In this document: one piece after another, positions 27,007 through 35,495 of the stretch
How positions within the stretch are numbered: the first letter of the stretch is position 1
Layout of the letters: each line of letters begins with the position of its first letter
Assembly (NCBI RefSeq): GCF_016593255.1
Contig: NZ_AP023212.1
Location: 434,001 to 498,000 of the forward strand
DNA from: Hydrogenimonas urashimensis
GTDB taxonomy: Bacteria > Campylobacterota > Campylobacteria > Campylobacterales > Hydrogenimonadaceae
Reading direction: 5' to 3'
DNA length: 64,000 nucleotides
Made by a program: the position numbers and the translations under genes
Notes under the pieces: generated by a model
Database searches by the model: none
The model's input: the letters and a program-made list of their open reading frames with translations, nothing else
Told to the model about the DNA's origin: nothing

Positions 27007-28371
27007 ATGGAACGCAATATCGATGATCTCGCCCTCGAGATAGAACGCCGCATCAACCTCTTTCGGGAGGGCATGGATGAAAGTGCCCAGGCGTATGAAA
27101 CCGCCGAACTCCTCGAAGAGGCCCGCAATCTCAACAAAACCCGATTCCTTGAACTTCTGAAATCACTCCCCGAAGACCTCAAAGCGGAGGTGCTCTCCGA
27201 ACTTTCCAAAAATGCCCAGGGGGATGCCCTCGAAGCGATCGACGCCAAGGAGCTCGCCGAAATCATCGAAGAGATGGATACCGACGATGCAGCCGATATT
27301 GTCCAGCAGATCGAGGAGATGGACGAGGAGAAAGCCGAAGAGGTCCTCGAGGAAATCAACGAAGAGGAGAGTAAGGTCATCCGAGAACTCATCAGTTACG
27401 ATGAGAACGAAGCGGGTGCCTATATGCAGACCGAACTCTTCAAGGCCTACGTGGACGAAACGGTCGGCGAATCGATCAAACGTCTCAAAGAGTTGAAAAG
27501 CCGGGGGGAGATTGACAACGCCTACCATGTCTTCATCGTCGACAGCAAGGAGCGGTTTCTGGGCATGATGCCCATGGAGGATCTGGTACTCCACGGACCC
27601 GGCGAAATCTATCGCAACATCATCGACCTCGAAGGTGTGCTGACAGTGGCCGTTCATCCAAAGGATGCGATCGACAAGGTAATCGAACTGGCCGGTAACT
27701 ACAACATGAACGTGATCCCTGTCACTGACGAGTTCGGTATCTTGCTCGGACGTATCACGGCCGACGACATCTACGACCTGATGGAGAAGCAGGCAACCGA
27801 CCAGATCTACGGCATGGCAGGGGTTCAGGAAGAGTCCGAAGAGAGCGAAAACATCATCGAAGCGGGGAAAACCCGCGCCATCTGGCTCGGTATCAACCTC
27901 GTCACGGCCATCGCGGCATCGATTGTGATCGGACTTTTCGATTCGACGATCCAGTCGATCGTGGCGCTTGCCGTTTTGATGCCCATCGTTGCATCGATGG
28001 GAGGCAATGCGGGCACTCAGTCGCTGACCGTAACCGTCCGTCAGCTCGCACTTGGTGACATCGATCCGACCGAAGCGAAAAAGGTTATCACAAAAGAGGT
28101 GCTTCTTTCGCTGGGCAACGGTCTTGTCTACGCGGTCGTAATGGGCCTTATCGCATGGATATGGTTCAACATGCCGATGCTTGGACTCGTCATCGCCCTC
28201 TCCATGGTCATCAATCTTCTCGCAGCCGGATTTTTCGGAGCCACGATACCTCTCGTTCTCAAAGGACTTGGCATCGACCCGGCGGTCGGATCGACGGTGC
28301 TTCTGACTACCGTTACCGATGTTGTCGGTTTTTTCAGTTTCCTGGGCCTCGCGACGATGATCCTGCTGTAG
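27007..28371 (+). CDS. mgtE: MgtE-type magnesium transporter
   Basis: Inner-membrane dimeric Mg2+ channel. The 454 residues comprise the N-terminal superhelical domain (about 20-130, highly acidic with repeated EEMDTDDAADI-type helices), two CBS domains (about 135-255), a plug helix, and a five-helix membrane domain (275-454) with the conserved PIVASMGGNAGTQS pore motif. The start at 27007 has AGGAGG seven bases upstream; 16 earlier in-frame codons overlap the promoter. Two unrelated Mg transporters, corA and mgtE, lie within 3 kb. It converges on the Na/Pi symporter-like gene with a 12-base gap. Confidence 0.94.
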   Translation: MERNIDDLALEIERRINLFREGMDESAQAYETAELLEEARNLNKTRFLELLKSLPEDLKAEVLSELSKNAQGDALEAIDAKELAEIIEEMDTDDAADIVQQIEEMDEEKAEEVLEEINEEESKVIRELISYDENEAGAYMQTELFKAYVDETVGESIKRLKELKSRGEIDNAYHVFIVDSKERFLGMMPMEDLVLHGPGEIYRNIIDLEGVLTVAVHPKDAIDKVIELAGNYNMNVIPVTDEFGILLGRITADDIYDLMEKQATDQIYGMAGVQEESEESENIIEAGKTRAIWLGINLVTAIAASIVIGLFDSTIQSIVALAVLMPIVASMGGNAGTQSLTVTVRQLALGDIDPTEAKKVITKEVLLSLGNGLVYAVVMGLIAWIWFNMPMLGLVIALSMVINLLAAGFFGATIPLVLKGLGIDPAVGSTVLLTTVTDVVGFFSFLGLATMILL

Positions 28372-28383
28372 CGTCCTTCTTCG

Positions 28384-30039
28384 TCATTCGGGAACCCCCT
28401 TCATCCACTCCCGGACCGCGTTGCGGAGCGATTTCGAAAAACTTTTGCTCAGATGCAGATCGTTGATGGCGATGGTCGTCATCTCCGAAGCGATCGAGCG
28501 GTTTTTGGCGATCTCCCCTATGATCTGCATACTGTTTCGATAGGATTGGGCGATTCTTTTATAAAAACGCTCCATCTCCTCGAACGACTCTCTCTCCCCA
28601 TCTTTGAAAGCGCCGTGAAATGCCCGCACACTCTTGATGATCTGATACCGCAGATTTCGCAGAAAGAGACTCCCCTCCCGATTGTCCTCGTCGTACCACC
28701 GATCGATGTCGTGAAGCATATCTTTGATCGATTTGGCCGCGGTGGCAAGATAGGCGGTCGTCCGTGCCATGCGGTCGAGGTCGGCCTGAAATCTCTCATC
28801 CGCCCGCTTGCCGGATAGTTCTGTGATGAAACGGAGTATCTCCCCTTCGAGACGCCGGATATGGGCGTAGAGACGGGCATAGGAGAGGGTCATGTTTTCA
28901 TCGTAGGTATCCAGCAGTTTGTCAATGGGAAGATGTTCTGCAAGCACCTTCTGCGGAGGTGTGTTGACAGCCAGCAGGGCAAAATTCTCCACCTCCTCGG
29001 CAAGATGGAGAATCTCTTTGAAAAGCGCATCCCGCGCCACTTCCGGCAGGTCTGCGGAGACATTGTGGATATAGTGGGTGACATGGGCCTTCTCTTTTTT
29101 GAAAAATCGTTTCATGAAGGCAGTCAGAAACGGAATGAGGGGGTACCACATCGCCACACCCAGCACGTTGAAAAGCGAATGGAAGAGTGCGATGCGGATG
29201 ACAGGATCCGAACCCGGCCAAATCGCCTCCGTCATCTTCAAAAGCGGTCCGATGGCCAGCAGTGCGACGATGCCTGTGGAGACGTTGAAGAGAAAATGAG
29301 CCAGTGCCGTTCTCTTCTTGTCGGGAGACCCGCCCACGGCACCGAGTATCGCGGTTACCGTCGTCCCGACATTTGAGCCGATGACAAAGGCTGCCGCCGC
29401 CTCGAAACCGATGATATGGGCAAAAAGTGCACTCTGCACGATGGCGATGGATGCGGAGCTCGACTGGATCAGCGCCGTGACACCCAGCCCCATCAGCGCA
29501 TACCAGCCAAGATGGGCGAAACGGTGGGCGCCGATATCGAAATCTTCCGCAAAAAGCGAAAAACTCTCTTTCATCCCTTCAAGTCCGAGGAAGATGAGGC
29601 CGAACCCGACCATCGCATTGAAGAGACTTCTTGTACGCGTCCCCTCTTCCAGAAATATGCTGGCCAATCCCCCGATCCCAATGAATGCGTAGGAGAGGAT
29701 CTTTATATCCATCTTGAAACCGACGAACCCCACGATCCATGCCGTCACGGTGGTTCCGATATTGGCTCCGAAGATAACGGCAATAGCGTGTTCGAGGCTC
29801 ATCAGCCCCGCACCGATGAGAGAGATGGCCATCAGAGTCACCACCGAGGAACTCTGAAACAGGGCCGTGGCAAACAGTCCCGCCAAAAAGCTGCGAAACC
29901 GCGTCCCCGTGGCGAAGCGTATCCAGCGCCGAAACGCCCGTCCCGCCGAGAGCCGTATCTGGCTCTCAAGATAGATCATTCCAAAAAGGAAAAGTCCCAG
30001 ACCGGAAAAGGCTTCGATCCATATTTTAAGGCTTTCCAT
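28384..30039 (-). CDS. Na/Pi cotransporter family protein with PhoU-like C-terminal domain
   Basis: A 551-residue protein. The membrane part (1-315) has the inverted-repeat architecture of NptA/SLC34 transporters with two QSSS motifs at 62-65 and 192-195 and two GANIGTTVTA/GSNVGTTVTA stretches. The C-terminal 220 residues are a helical PhoU-like domain, as in the YjbB class. It probably moves phosphate with sodium across the inner membrane, either for uptake or efflux. It is transcribed alone, downstream of the beta-CASP gene by about 100 bases. No pst or pho regulator is nearby. Confidence 0.88.
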   Translation of the reverse strand: MESLKIWIEAFSGLGLFLFGMIYLESQIRLSAGRAFRRWIRFATGTRFRSFLAGLFATALFQSSSVVTLMAISLIGAGLMSLEHAIAVIFGANIGTTVTAWIVGFVGFKMDIKILSYAFIGIGGLASIFLEEGTRTRSLFNAMVGFGLIFLGLEGMKESFSLFAEDFDIGAHRFAHLGWYALMGLGVTALIQSSSASIAIVQSALFAHIIGFEAAAAFVIGSNVGTTVTAILGAVGGSPDKKRTALAHFLFNVSTGIVALLAIGPLLKMTEAIWPGSDPVIRIALFHSLFNVLGVAMWYPLIPFLTAFMKRFFKKEKAHVTHYIHNVSADLPEVARDALFKEILHLAEEVENFALLAVNTPPQKVLAEHLPIDKLLDTYDENMTLSYARLYAHIRRLEGEILRFITELSGKRADERFQADLDRMARTTAYLATAAKSIKDMLHDIDRWYDEDNREGSLFLRNLRYQIIKSVRAFHGAFKDGERESFEEMERFYKRIAQSYRNSMQIIGEIAKNRSIASEMTTIAINDLHLSKSFSKSLRNAVREWMKGVPE

Positions 30040-30142
30040 CCTTCAGGTCCTTCTTACTCCACCTCTTTGGTTGAAGCGCCGAAGGTGCACTCCTGCCGAT
30101 CGGGATTTTCTGCGGCAAAGAGCTCAGCACGCGGCGCCATAT

Positions 30143-31543
30143 TCACAGATAGATCTTCTCTTTCGGCCTGACGATATGGGCTCTTTTTCCCACTTTTTCG
30201 CGAATCGCTTTTTTGAAAACGCTCTGCTTTTCCCGTTCTCCGTGAACCAGGCAGATTTTGCCCAGTTTCTTGATATGGGCAATCCAGTCGATCAGATCCT
30301 GCTGATCCGCGTGGGCCGAAAATCCGTTGATCGTGTATATCTTCGCGCGGATGCGGATCTCCTCCCGGTATATTCGTACCCATTTCACCCCGTCGACAAT
30401 ATACCGCCCCAGCGTCCCTTCCGCCTGGTAGCCGACGAAAATGACGCAGTTGCGCTCGTTCCAGAGCCTGTTTTTGAAATGGTGGAGAATCCTTCCGCCT
30501 GTGCACATGCCGCTCCCGGCGATGATGATGGCTCCCCGTTCGATTTCGTTGATCTTTTTCGACGACTCCACATCACAGGTAAATCGGAGGTAGGGAAAAT
30601 CGAAAACATCCCCGTCCTCTTTGTAGAAGAGATTGCACTTAGGCCCCAGCTGGCGGTGGAACTTCGAGAAGAGATGGGTCGCCTTGATCGCCATCGGGGA
30701 GTCAAGAAAGACTTTGCAGCGGGGAAGTTCTCTCTCGCGGTACATATCCTTCAGGATGCAGAGCACCTCCTGGGTCCGTTCGATCGCGAAGGAGGGAATG
30801 ATGACATTGCCACGGTTGAGCAGTGTCTTTCTGATCGCCTTTTTGAACTCCTTAATCGTCTCTTTCATATTCTTGTGGTTCCTGTCGCCGTAGGTCGATT
30901 CGATAAAAAGCATATCCGCTTCCGGAACGTTTTCGACATACGGCATCACCAGGTCGTCCCTGTTGCCGAGATCACCGCTGAAGACCACTTTATGGGTCTT
31001 CCCCTCCTCCTTGAACCGTATTTCCACTGTCGCCGAACCAAGAATGTGGCCGGCGTTGCGAAATATGACCTTCACCCCTTTTGCCACCTTCAGAGGCCGG
31101 TCGTATTTGGCCCGGATATGGGTCAGCAGCCAGGTATCTTCCACATCCTCGGTCGTATAGAGAGGTTTTGGTACACTCTTCTCTTCGCCGCGCCTCTGCG
31201 CTTTGCGGTAACGTGTGCGATACTCCTCCTCCATCAGCTTGGCACTGTCGAAAAGCACCACCTGGGCCAGTTCGAATGTCGCCTTCGTCGCTACGATGAT
31301 TCCATCAAATCCCTCTTTTACGAGTTTGGGAATACGCCCCACGTGATCGAGATGCGCATGGGTAATGAGAAGTATGTCGACCTTCCTCGGGTCGAAGCCG
31401 AAGTGCTGCCGGTTCTTCTCGTCTTCCCCTTCTCCCTGGAACATACCGCAGTCGATGAGAATACGAAGACCGTTTCGTAGCTTCAGAAGATGGCAGGAGC
31501 CTGTCACCTCCTCCGCCGCACCGAAAGATTGTACGATGGCCAT
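30143..31543 (-). CDS. Beta-CASP metallo-beta-lactamase-fold RNA-processing nuclease
   Basis: A 466-residue protein of the CPSF/YSH1-like class. The zinc site HAHLDHVGR is at 62-70, followed by the AGHILGSA motif, the acidic FIESTYGDRNH motif, and the beta-CASP cap with PSFAIERTQEVL and GSGMCTGGRILHHF; FSAHADQ near 408 completes the metal ligands. Family members cut RNA, as endo- and exonucleases. CAGGAGGTG precedes the ATG. It is followed by a small coiled-coil gene upstream and the Na/Pi gene downstream. Campylobacterota also have RNase J, and this is a separate, less studied paralogue; its RNA target is unknown. Confidence 0.88.
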   Translation of the reverse strand: MAIVQSFGAAEEVTGSCHLLKLRNGLRILIDCGMFQGEGEDEKNRQHFGFDPRKVDILLITHAHLDHVGRIPKLVKEGFDGIIVATKATFELAQVVLFDSAKLMEEEYRTRYRKAQRRGEEKSVPKPLYTTEDVEDTWLLTHIRAKYDRPLKVAKGVKVIFRNAGHILGSATVEIRFKEEGKTHKVVFSGDLGNRDDLVMPYVENVPEADMLFIESTYGDRNHKNMKETIKEFKKAIRKTLLNRGNVIIPSFAIERTQEVLCILKDMYRERELPRCKVFLDSPMAIKATHLFSKFHRQLGPKCNLFYKEDGDVFDFPYLRFTCDVESSKKINEIERGAIIIAGSGMCTGGRILHHFKNRLWNERNCVIFVGYQAEGTLGRYIVDGVKWVRIYREEIRIRAKIYTINGFSAHADQQDLIDWIAHIKKLGKICLVHGEREKQSVFKKAIREKVGKRAHIVRPKEKIYL

Positions 31544-31571
31544 GTTTCACCTCCTGCCGATTGGCGAGCGC

Positions 31572-31799
31572 TCAGGCCCGCCGGCAGGACTCCTCTTTAG
31601 CCTTGATCGCTTCAAGACGCTTGAGAATGTGGTCGAGTTCCGCCAGGTTCTCTTCGCACTCTTTTTGCAGTTTCTCGCGTTTGCTCACTATCAGGTTGAT
31701 CTGTTTTTGAACATCTTCGAGGTCGATTTTGCAGTTCTGTGCCGCCTGTTCCTCCTTGTCGAGTACCCATTCGGTCGCTTTTTTCAGAAATTCCATCAT
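31572..31799 (-). CDS. Small coiled-coil protein of unknown function
   Basis: A 75-residue acidic/basic helix with heptad-like spacing (DVQKQINLIVSKREKLQKEC...) and three cysteines. It has no signal peptide or membrane helix. AAGGAG lies seven bases before the first of two adjacent ATG codons. It lies 28 bases upstream of the beta-CASP gene in the same direction, so it could be a partner of it; that is speculation. Confidence 0.65.
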   Translation of the reverse strand: MMEFLKKATEWVLDKEEQAAQNCKIDLEDVQKQINLIVSKREKLQKECEENLAELDHILKRLEAIKAKEESCRRA

Positions 31800-31840
31800 G
31801 TGGACTCCTTCGCAATTTTTTTAAGAGTAACACAAAGTAT

Positions 31841-31977
31841 ATTAATACCTGATGTTACGCAGAGCATGGGCAAAGCCCATGCTTTGGCGGGGAGACAAGC
31901 CTCCCCTAAAACTTCGAAATCGAATATTTCGAGATGACGTTCCGCTTTTTTGCGTAACCTCAATTAATAACCGATGT
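31841..31977. repeat. REP/MITE-like element with terminal inverted repeats and three internal hairpins
   Basis: Between GTTACGCA (31854-31861) and its exact inverse TGCGTAAC (31951-31958) lie three hairpins in a row: a nine-base stem with loop AAA (31863-31883), a six-base GGGGAG/CTCCCC stem (31889-31906) and a seven-base TCGAAAT/ATTTCGA stem (31914-31932). The unit is flanked by the imperfect direct repeats ATTAATACCTGATGT and ATTAATAACCGATGT (13 of 15 identical). The layout is that of a small non-coding mobile or REP-type element inserted between the coiled-coil gene and the MtfA gene. Confidence 0.6.
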
Positions 31978-32816
31978 CAATCCATGCTCTTGAACAGCTC
32001 CGCCGTGTTAAGAGCATAAAAGCCCCTGAGCTCTTCATAGAGGTCGGGAAAGTGCTTTTTCAGGATTTCTGGTTTCTGAAAGAAGAGTTCGGTGATTACG
32101 GCGAAAAATTCTGCCGCGCTGGTGGCGGCATACTCGCCGATGAGCCTGTAATCCTCCCAGTTGCGGTTTTTTATGCTTTTTTCTCTCAACTCGTTAAAAC
32201 GGCGGTAGAGTACCGTCGTCCATCGGTGATACCGTGACCGTTCCAGAGGCGGAATCCCGTCGGCGGCGCCGTTTTCGAAATCGAGAACATGGGCGAGTTC
32301 GTGCAAAATGACGTTGTGCCGGCGGATGTGCAGAGCTTCCCGCCTCGCTTCGTTCCAAACGATGACCACGGTATCGCCGGCGGATTCTCCTTCCAGAGCC
32401 AGATCCTCTTCCCGGTAGATTCCCCCTTCCGATTCGATCTGCCTCTTTACCACATCATAGGGGTAGATGAGAATGGTTTGCAGTTCATCGTAACACTCGT
32501 CGGGAATGTTGACGACCATCAGACAGGCGTAGAAGGAGATGATCGCCTTCATCTCGTCCGTCACCTCCGTGCCGATGCCGACAAATTCTTTCGTCCAGAC
32601 AAAAAAGAGCAGTCGCGGACGGATTTTCTCCTTCAGCCTCGCCGGCAGAACCCTGTAATGGGCAACTTTTTCAAGCGCTTCGCGATAGGATGGCGGAAGA
32701 GCCGTTTTCTGAGCCCTTTTCCACAAACGCATACGCCGGAAATAACCCACCGCCTGCCAGGTCAGAAAGAGCGCCGCCAGGAGCAACAGAATCTGCGTCA
32801 AAATGATGTAGTACAA
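31977..32816 (-). CDS. MtfA-family zinc-dependent peptidase
   Basis: A membrane-anchored member of the MtfA (M90) family. With the proposed TTG start it has 279 residues: one N-terminal transmembrane segment (about 5-25) and a soluble domain with the zinc-binding HELAHVLDFENGAADG motif at about 172-187 and a conserved glutamate region EYAATSAAEFFAV. E. coli MtfA lacks the membrane anchor and acts on the glucose regulator Mlc. The start is uncertain: no ATG is available, and a TTG at 32816 after GGGGGATG, overlapping the mnmH end by 19 bases, is the best choice; a TTG at 32855 is the longest option. Confidence 0.8.
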   Translation of the reverse strand: MYYIILTQILLLLAALFLTWQAVGYFRRMRLWKRAQKTALPPSYREALEKVAHYRVLPARLKEKIRPRLLFFVWTKEFVGIGTEVTDEMKAIISFYACLMVVNIPDECYDELQTILIYPYDVVKRQIESEGGIYREEDLALEGESAGDTVVIVWNEARREALHIRRHNVILHELAHVLDFENGAADGIPPLERSRYHRWTTVLYRRFNELREKSIKNRNWEDYRLIGEYAATSAAEFFAVITELFFQKPEILKKHFPDLYEELRGFYALNTAELFKSMD

Positions 32817-33907
32817 TGTGTCCCATCCCCCAGAAAGGCTTTCACCTCCTCCCAATCGCCCCGGAAGAGTATACGCTCCCGTCGTTTTTGTATCTGGTAG
32901 TCGTACATCGGGTCGTAATACTCCCGCAGCAGGTATTCGACCCAGGTTTTGTGCGCTTCCACTCGGCCGCTTGCAATCTGCTCACGGTAGGCGTTTCGAA
33001 GCATCTGAAGCACCTCTTTGCAACGTTCGCCCCCCAGACGCTTTTGGATACGCCCGATCGCCTTTTCGATATCTTCGTACCACCGCTTGAGCGGATCCTC
33101 GAAGCGGTGCAGCGCATACCCCTCCTGGGCCCGGACCACATACTCTTCGAAGGTGATCGCCACCCTCCGTTCCATCGATGTTTTCAGCACGACAAGAGGC
33201 GCCTTTGCCAGGTGTTCGTAGAGCTTTCTTGGCAGATAGAGACGGCCGACGTTTTTTCCCTCGTCTTCGAAAACAAGCCGTTTCCACCCAGTCGCCAGCT
33301 TTTTTATGATCGCATAGGCGAGCGCGTTTTCAAAATCGATCTGCGTCGGCTGGGGAGTGATTTTTCTGCCGAATGATGAGCCCCTGTGATTGGCGAGGGC
33401 TTCCAGGTCTACCGCGTCGGGGAGGGTACGAAGCAGTATCGTCTTGCCGGAGCCGGTCCTGCCGGCGAGCACCAGAGGGGAAAACCGGGCCTCACTTCGC
33501 TCCATCTCCTCGATGAGATAGCGCCGGAACGCTTTGTACCCCCCTTCGATGCGGACGATATCACACCCCGCCTCGGCCATCCACGCCTGGGCGATCTGCG
33601 ATCTTAGCCCGCCCCGGAAGCAATAGAGCAACGCATCCGGATGCGTTTTAACAAAACTGCACCACGCTTGGATGCGCCGGGCTTTCACACCGCCCGAAAC
33701 GAGTCTGTGCCCCAGTGCGACAGCCGCTTCGTTGCCCTCCTCTTTGTACATTTTTCCTACAAGATGCCGTTCTTCGTCACTCATCAACGGCAGGTTGACG
33801 GCACCGGGGAAAGCTCCTTTGGCAAACTCCACGGGTGCTCTGACATCGATAAGGGGTCTGCTTTCCAAAACGATGCGCCGGTAGTCGTCCGTTGTCGGAA
33901 GCGGCAA
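32798..33907 (-). CDS. mnmH: tRNA 2-selenouridine synthase
   Basis: Replaces sulfur with selenium at wobble 2-thiouridine of tRNAs, using selenophosphate and a geranyl intermediate. The 369 residues have an N-terminal rhodanese domain with the catalytic Cys96 in LLYCFRGGLRSQ (Cys97 in E. coli SelU) and a P-loop domain with AGRTGSGKT at 148-156. The start is proposed to be the TTG at 33907, immediately after the selD TAG, because AGGTGG precedes it and the protein then begins like known SelU proteins with IDVRAPVEFAKGAFPGAVNLP close to the N-terminus. An ATG at 33943 inside selD is the alternative. It is translationally linked to selD. Confidence 0.92.
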   Translation of the reverse strand: MPLPTTDDYRRIVLESRPLIDVRAPVEFAKGAFPGAVNLPLMSDEERHLVGKMYKEEGNEAAVALGHRLVSGGVKARRIQAWCSFVKTHPDALLYCFRGGLRSQIAQAWMAEAGCDIVRIEGGYKAFRRYLIEEMERSEARFSPLVLAGRTGSGKTILLRTLPDAVDLEALANHRGSSFGRKITPQPTQIDFENALAYAIIKKLATGWKRLVFEDEGKNVGRLYLPRKLYEHLAKAPLVVLKTSMERRVAITFEEYVVRAQEGYALHRFEDPLKRWYEDIEKAIGRIQKRLGGERCKEVLQMLRNAYREQIASGRVEAHKTWVEYLLREYYDPMYDYQIQKRRERILFRGDWEEVKAFLGDGTHCTTSF

Positions 33908-33908
33908 T

Positions 33909-34943
33909 CTACTCCACCTCGATGAGATGTTCGCGTCGCGCATGGGTTTCGCCGATGGGTTCCAGATTAAGTCCGTGCTTTCGTGCTGTCTCGTAAAAGG
34001 CATCAAGCCCGGACTCTTCGACGATGACAAGAAGGCCTCCCGATGTCTGGGCATCGCATAGAATCTCTCTTTGCTGCTGTGTCATCTCGCCGATTTTGTG
34101 GCCGTAGCTTTTGAAATTTTTGCGCGTGCCGCCCGGAATGCACCCCATTCGACGGTACTTTTCCACATTGGGAAGAAGGGGCACCCTGTCAAACCGGACG
34201 GTCGCGCCGATGCCGCTGCCTTCGCAGATTTCGCTCAAATGGCCGAGCAGGCCGAAACCGGTTACATCGGTCATGGCACAGACACCTTCGAGCCTGGCGA
34301 AATCGCTTCCGGCCCTGTTGAGTGTGGTCATTGCCTCGATGGCGGGGGTGATATCGTTTCCTTCTATCTTCTTCTGTTTCTGGGCAGTGGAGAGAATACC
34401 GATGCCCAGCGGTTTGGTGAGGAAAATTCTGCACCCCTCTTTGGCCGTATCGTTTCGCATCAGGTAGCGGTTTTCCACCAGTCCCGTCGCCGCCAGGCCG
34501 AATATCGGCTCAGGCGAATCGATGGAGTGTCCGCCGGCAAGGGGAATGCCCGCCTCTTCACAGACCGCCCTTCCCCCTTCGATCACTTCCCTCCCCACTT
34601 CGGCGGGAAGCTTGTCGATGGGCCATCCGAAAATCGAAATCGCCATCAGCGGTCTGCCGCCCATGGCGTAGATGTCGCTGAGTGCATTGGTCGCGGCGAT
34701 CCGGCCGAAGGTGAACGGATCGTCCACGATCGGCATGAAAAAATCTGTCGTCGAGAGGATTGATGTCCCGTTTCCAAGATCGTAGGCTGCCGCATCGTCT
34801 TTGCTGTCGTTTCCCACGAGCAGCTGCGGACACTCGATCTTTGCCCGTGTCGTCTTGAGAATGTCGTCAAGCAGCACAGGGGATATTTTGCACCCACACC
34901 CCGCACCGTGGCTGTATTCGGTAAGTTTGATGGTTTCTGACAT
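33909..34943 (-). CDS. selD: Selenide, water dikinase (selenophosphate synthetase)
   Basis: Makes selenophosphate from selenide and ATP. The 344 residues carry the active-site stretch [12 protein letters not shown] with Cys and Lys at the catalytic positions (no selenocysteine here), followed by [26 protein letters not shown] and the AQTSGGLL motif near the C-terminus. It is the first gene of a selD-mnmH pair, so its product here clearly feeds tRNA selenouridine; selA and selB are not in the window. AAGGAAC precedes the ATG and a TATAAT box lies at 34974-34979. Confidence 0.95.
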   Translation of the reverse strand: MSETIKLTEYSHGAGCGCKISPVLLDDILKTTRAKIECPQLLVGNDSKDDAAAYDLGNGTSILSTTDFFMPIVDDPFTFGRIAATNALSDIYAMGGRPLMAISIFGWPIDKLPAEVGREVIEGGRAVCEEAGIPLAGGHSIDSPEPIFGLAATGLVENRYLMRNDTAKEGCRIFLTKPLGIGILSTAQKQKKIEGNDITPAIEAMTTLNRAGSDFARLEGVCAMTDVTGFGLLGHLSEICEGSGIGATVRFDRVPLLPNVEKYRRMGCIPGGTRKNFKSYGHKIGEMTQQQREILCDAQTSGGLLVIVEESGLDAFYETARKHGLNLEPIGETHARREHLIEVE

Positions 34944-34962
34944 ATCTGTTCCTTACGTTTGT

Positions 34963-34979
34963 TATACTTGCGAATTATA
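34963..34979. promoter_or_regulatory. Overlapping divergent promoters for selD and the HAD gene
   Basis: TATAAT on the minus strand (34974-34979) points to selD, and TATACT on the plus strand (34963-34968) points to the HAD gene. The 71-base gap forces the two promoters to interpenetrate. Confidence 0.45.
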
Positions 34980-35014
34980 TCACTGATATTACGCACATTG
35001 AAACGGATCGAAGC

Positions 35015-35482
35015 ATGAAGATAGAGATACCAAATTACGCCACAATCGACATACGGCATATCGTCTGCGACTACAACGGCACGATCGCAAAAGACGGCAT
35101 GATTCTTCCGCATCTTAAAACGCTGTTGCAAAAGCTGTCGGAAGAGTTTACGATTCATGTCATTACGGCCGATACCTTCGGAAGTGTCACGGCGCAGCTG
35201 GCGGAATGCCCCGTATCGATCAAGATTCTTGAAACCGACGATCATACGAAGGAGAAGATGGCGTTCGTCCGCTCTTTGGGAGAGGAGTTGTGCGTCGCGC
35301 TGGGAAACGGAAACAACGACGAAGCGATGCTAAAAAGCGCAAAACTCGGCATCGCGGTCACAGGGGATGAAGGGTGCAGCACAAAAGCGTTGATGGCGGC
35401 CGACATTGTCTGTCGCGACATTTCGGACGCCCTGGAACTGCTGCTTCATCCCAAACGTCTGACCGCCACGCTGAGGCGTTAG
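35015..35482 (+). CDS. Small HAD-like protein (soluble P-type-ATPase-like phosphatase family)
   Basis: A 155-residue HAD fold without cap domain. Motif I is VCDYNGTIAKDG: the nucleophile Asp is present but the usual second Asp (acid/base) is Asn. Motif II is the Thr of HVITADTFG, and the C-terminal VALGNGNNDEAML supplies the motif IV aspartate. Proteins of this family resemble the phosphorylation domain of P-type ATPases but are soluble. Asn in place of the second Asp is seen in phosphonatase- and ATPase-like members that form stable phospho-enzymes, so activity may differ from simple phosphatases. It is divergent from selD. The physiological role is unknown. Confidence 0.75.
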   Translation: MKIEIPNYATIDIRHIVCDYNGTIAKDGMILPHLKTLLQKLSEEFTIHVITADTFGSVTAQLAECPVSIKILETDDHTKEKMAFVRSLGEELCVALGNGNNDEAMLKSAKLGIAVTGDEGCSTKALMAADIVCRDISDALELLLHPKRLTATLRR

Positions 35483-35493
35483 CCGATTTTTTT
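35465..35493 (+). terminator. Probable intrinsic terminator of the HAD gene
   Basis: The last codons and stop of the gene form a short imperfect GC-rich hairpin (ACGC-TGAG-GCGT core) followed after a few bases by seven T residues at 35487-35493. The stem is short, so strength is uncertain. It separates the HAD gene from the convergent DUF1501 gene. Confidence 0.4.
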
Positions 35494-35495
35494 CA

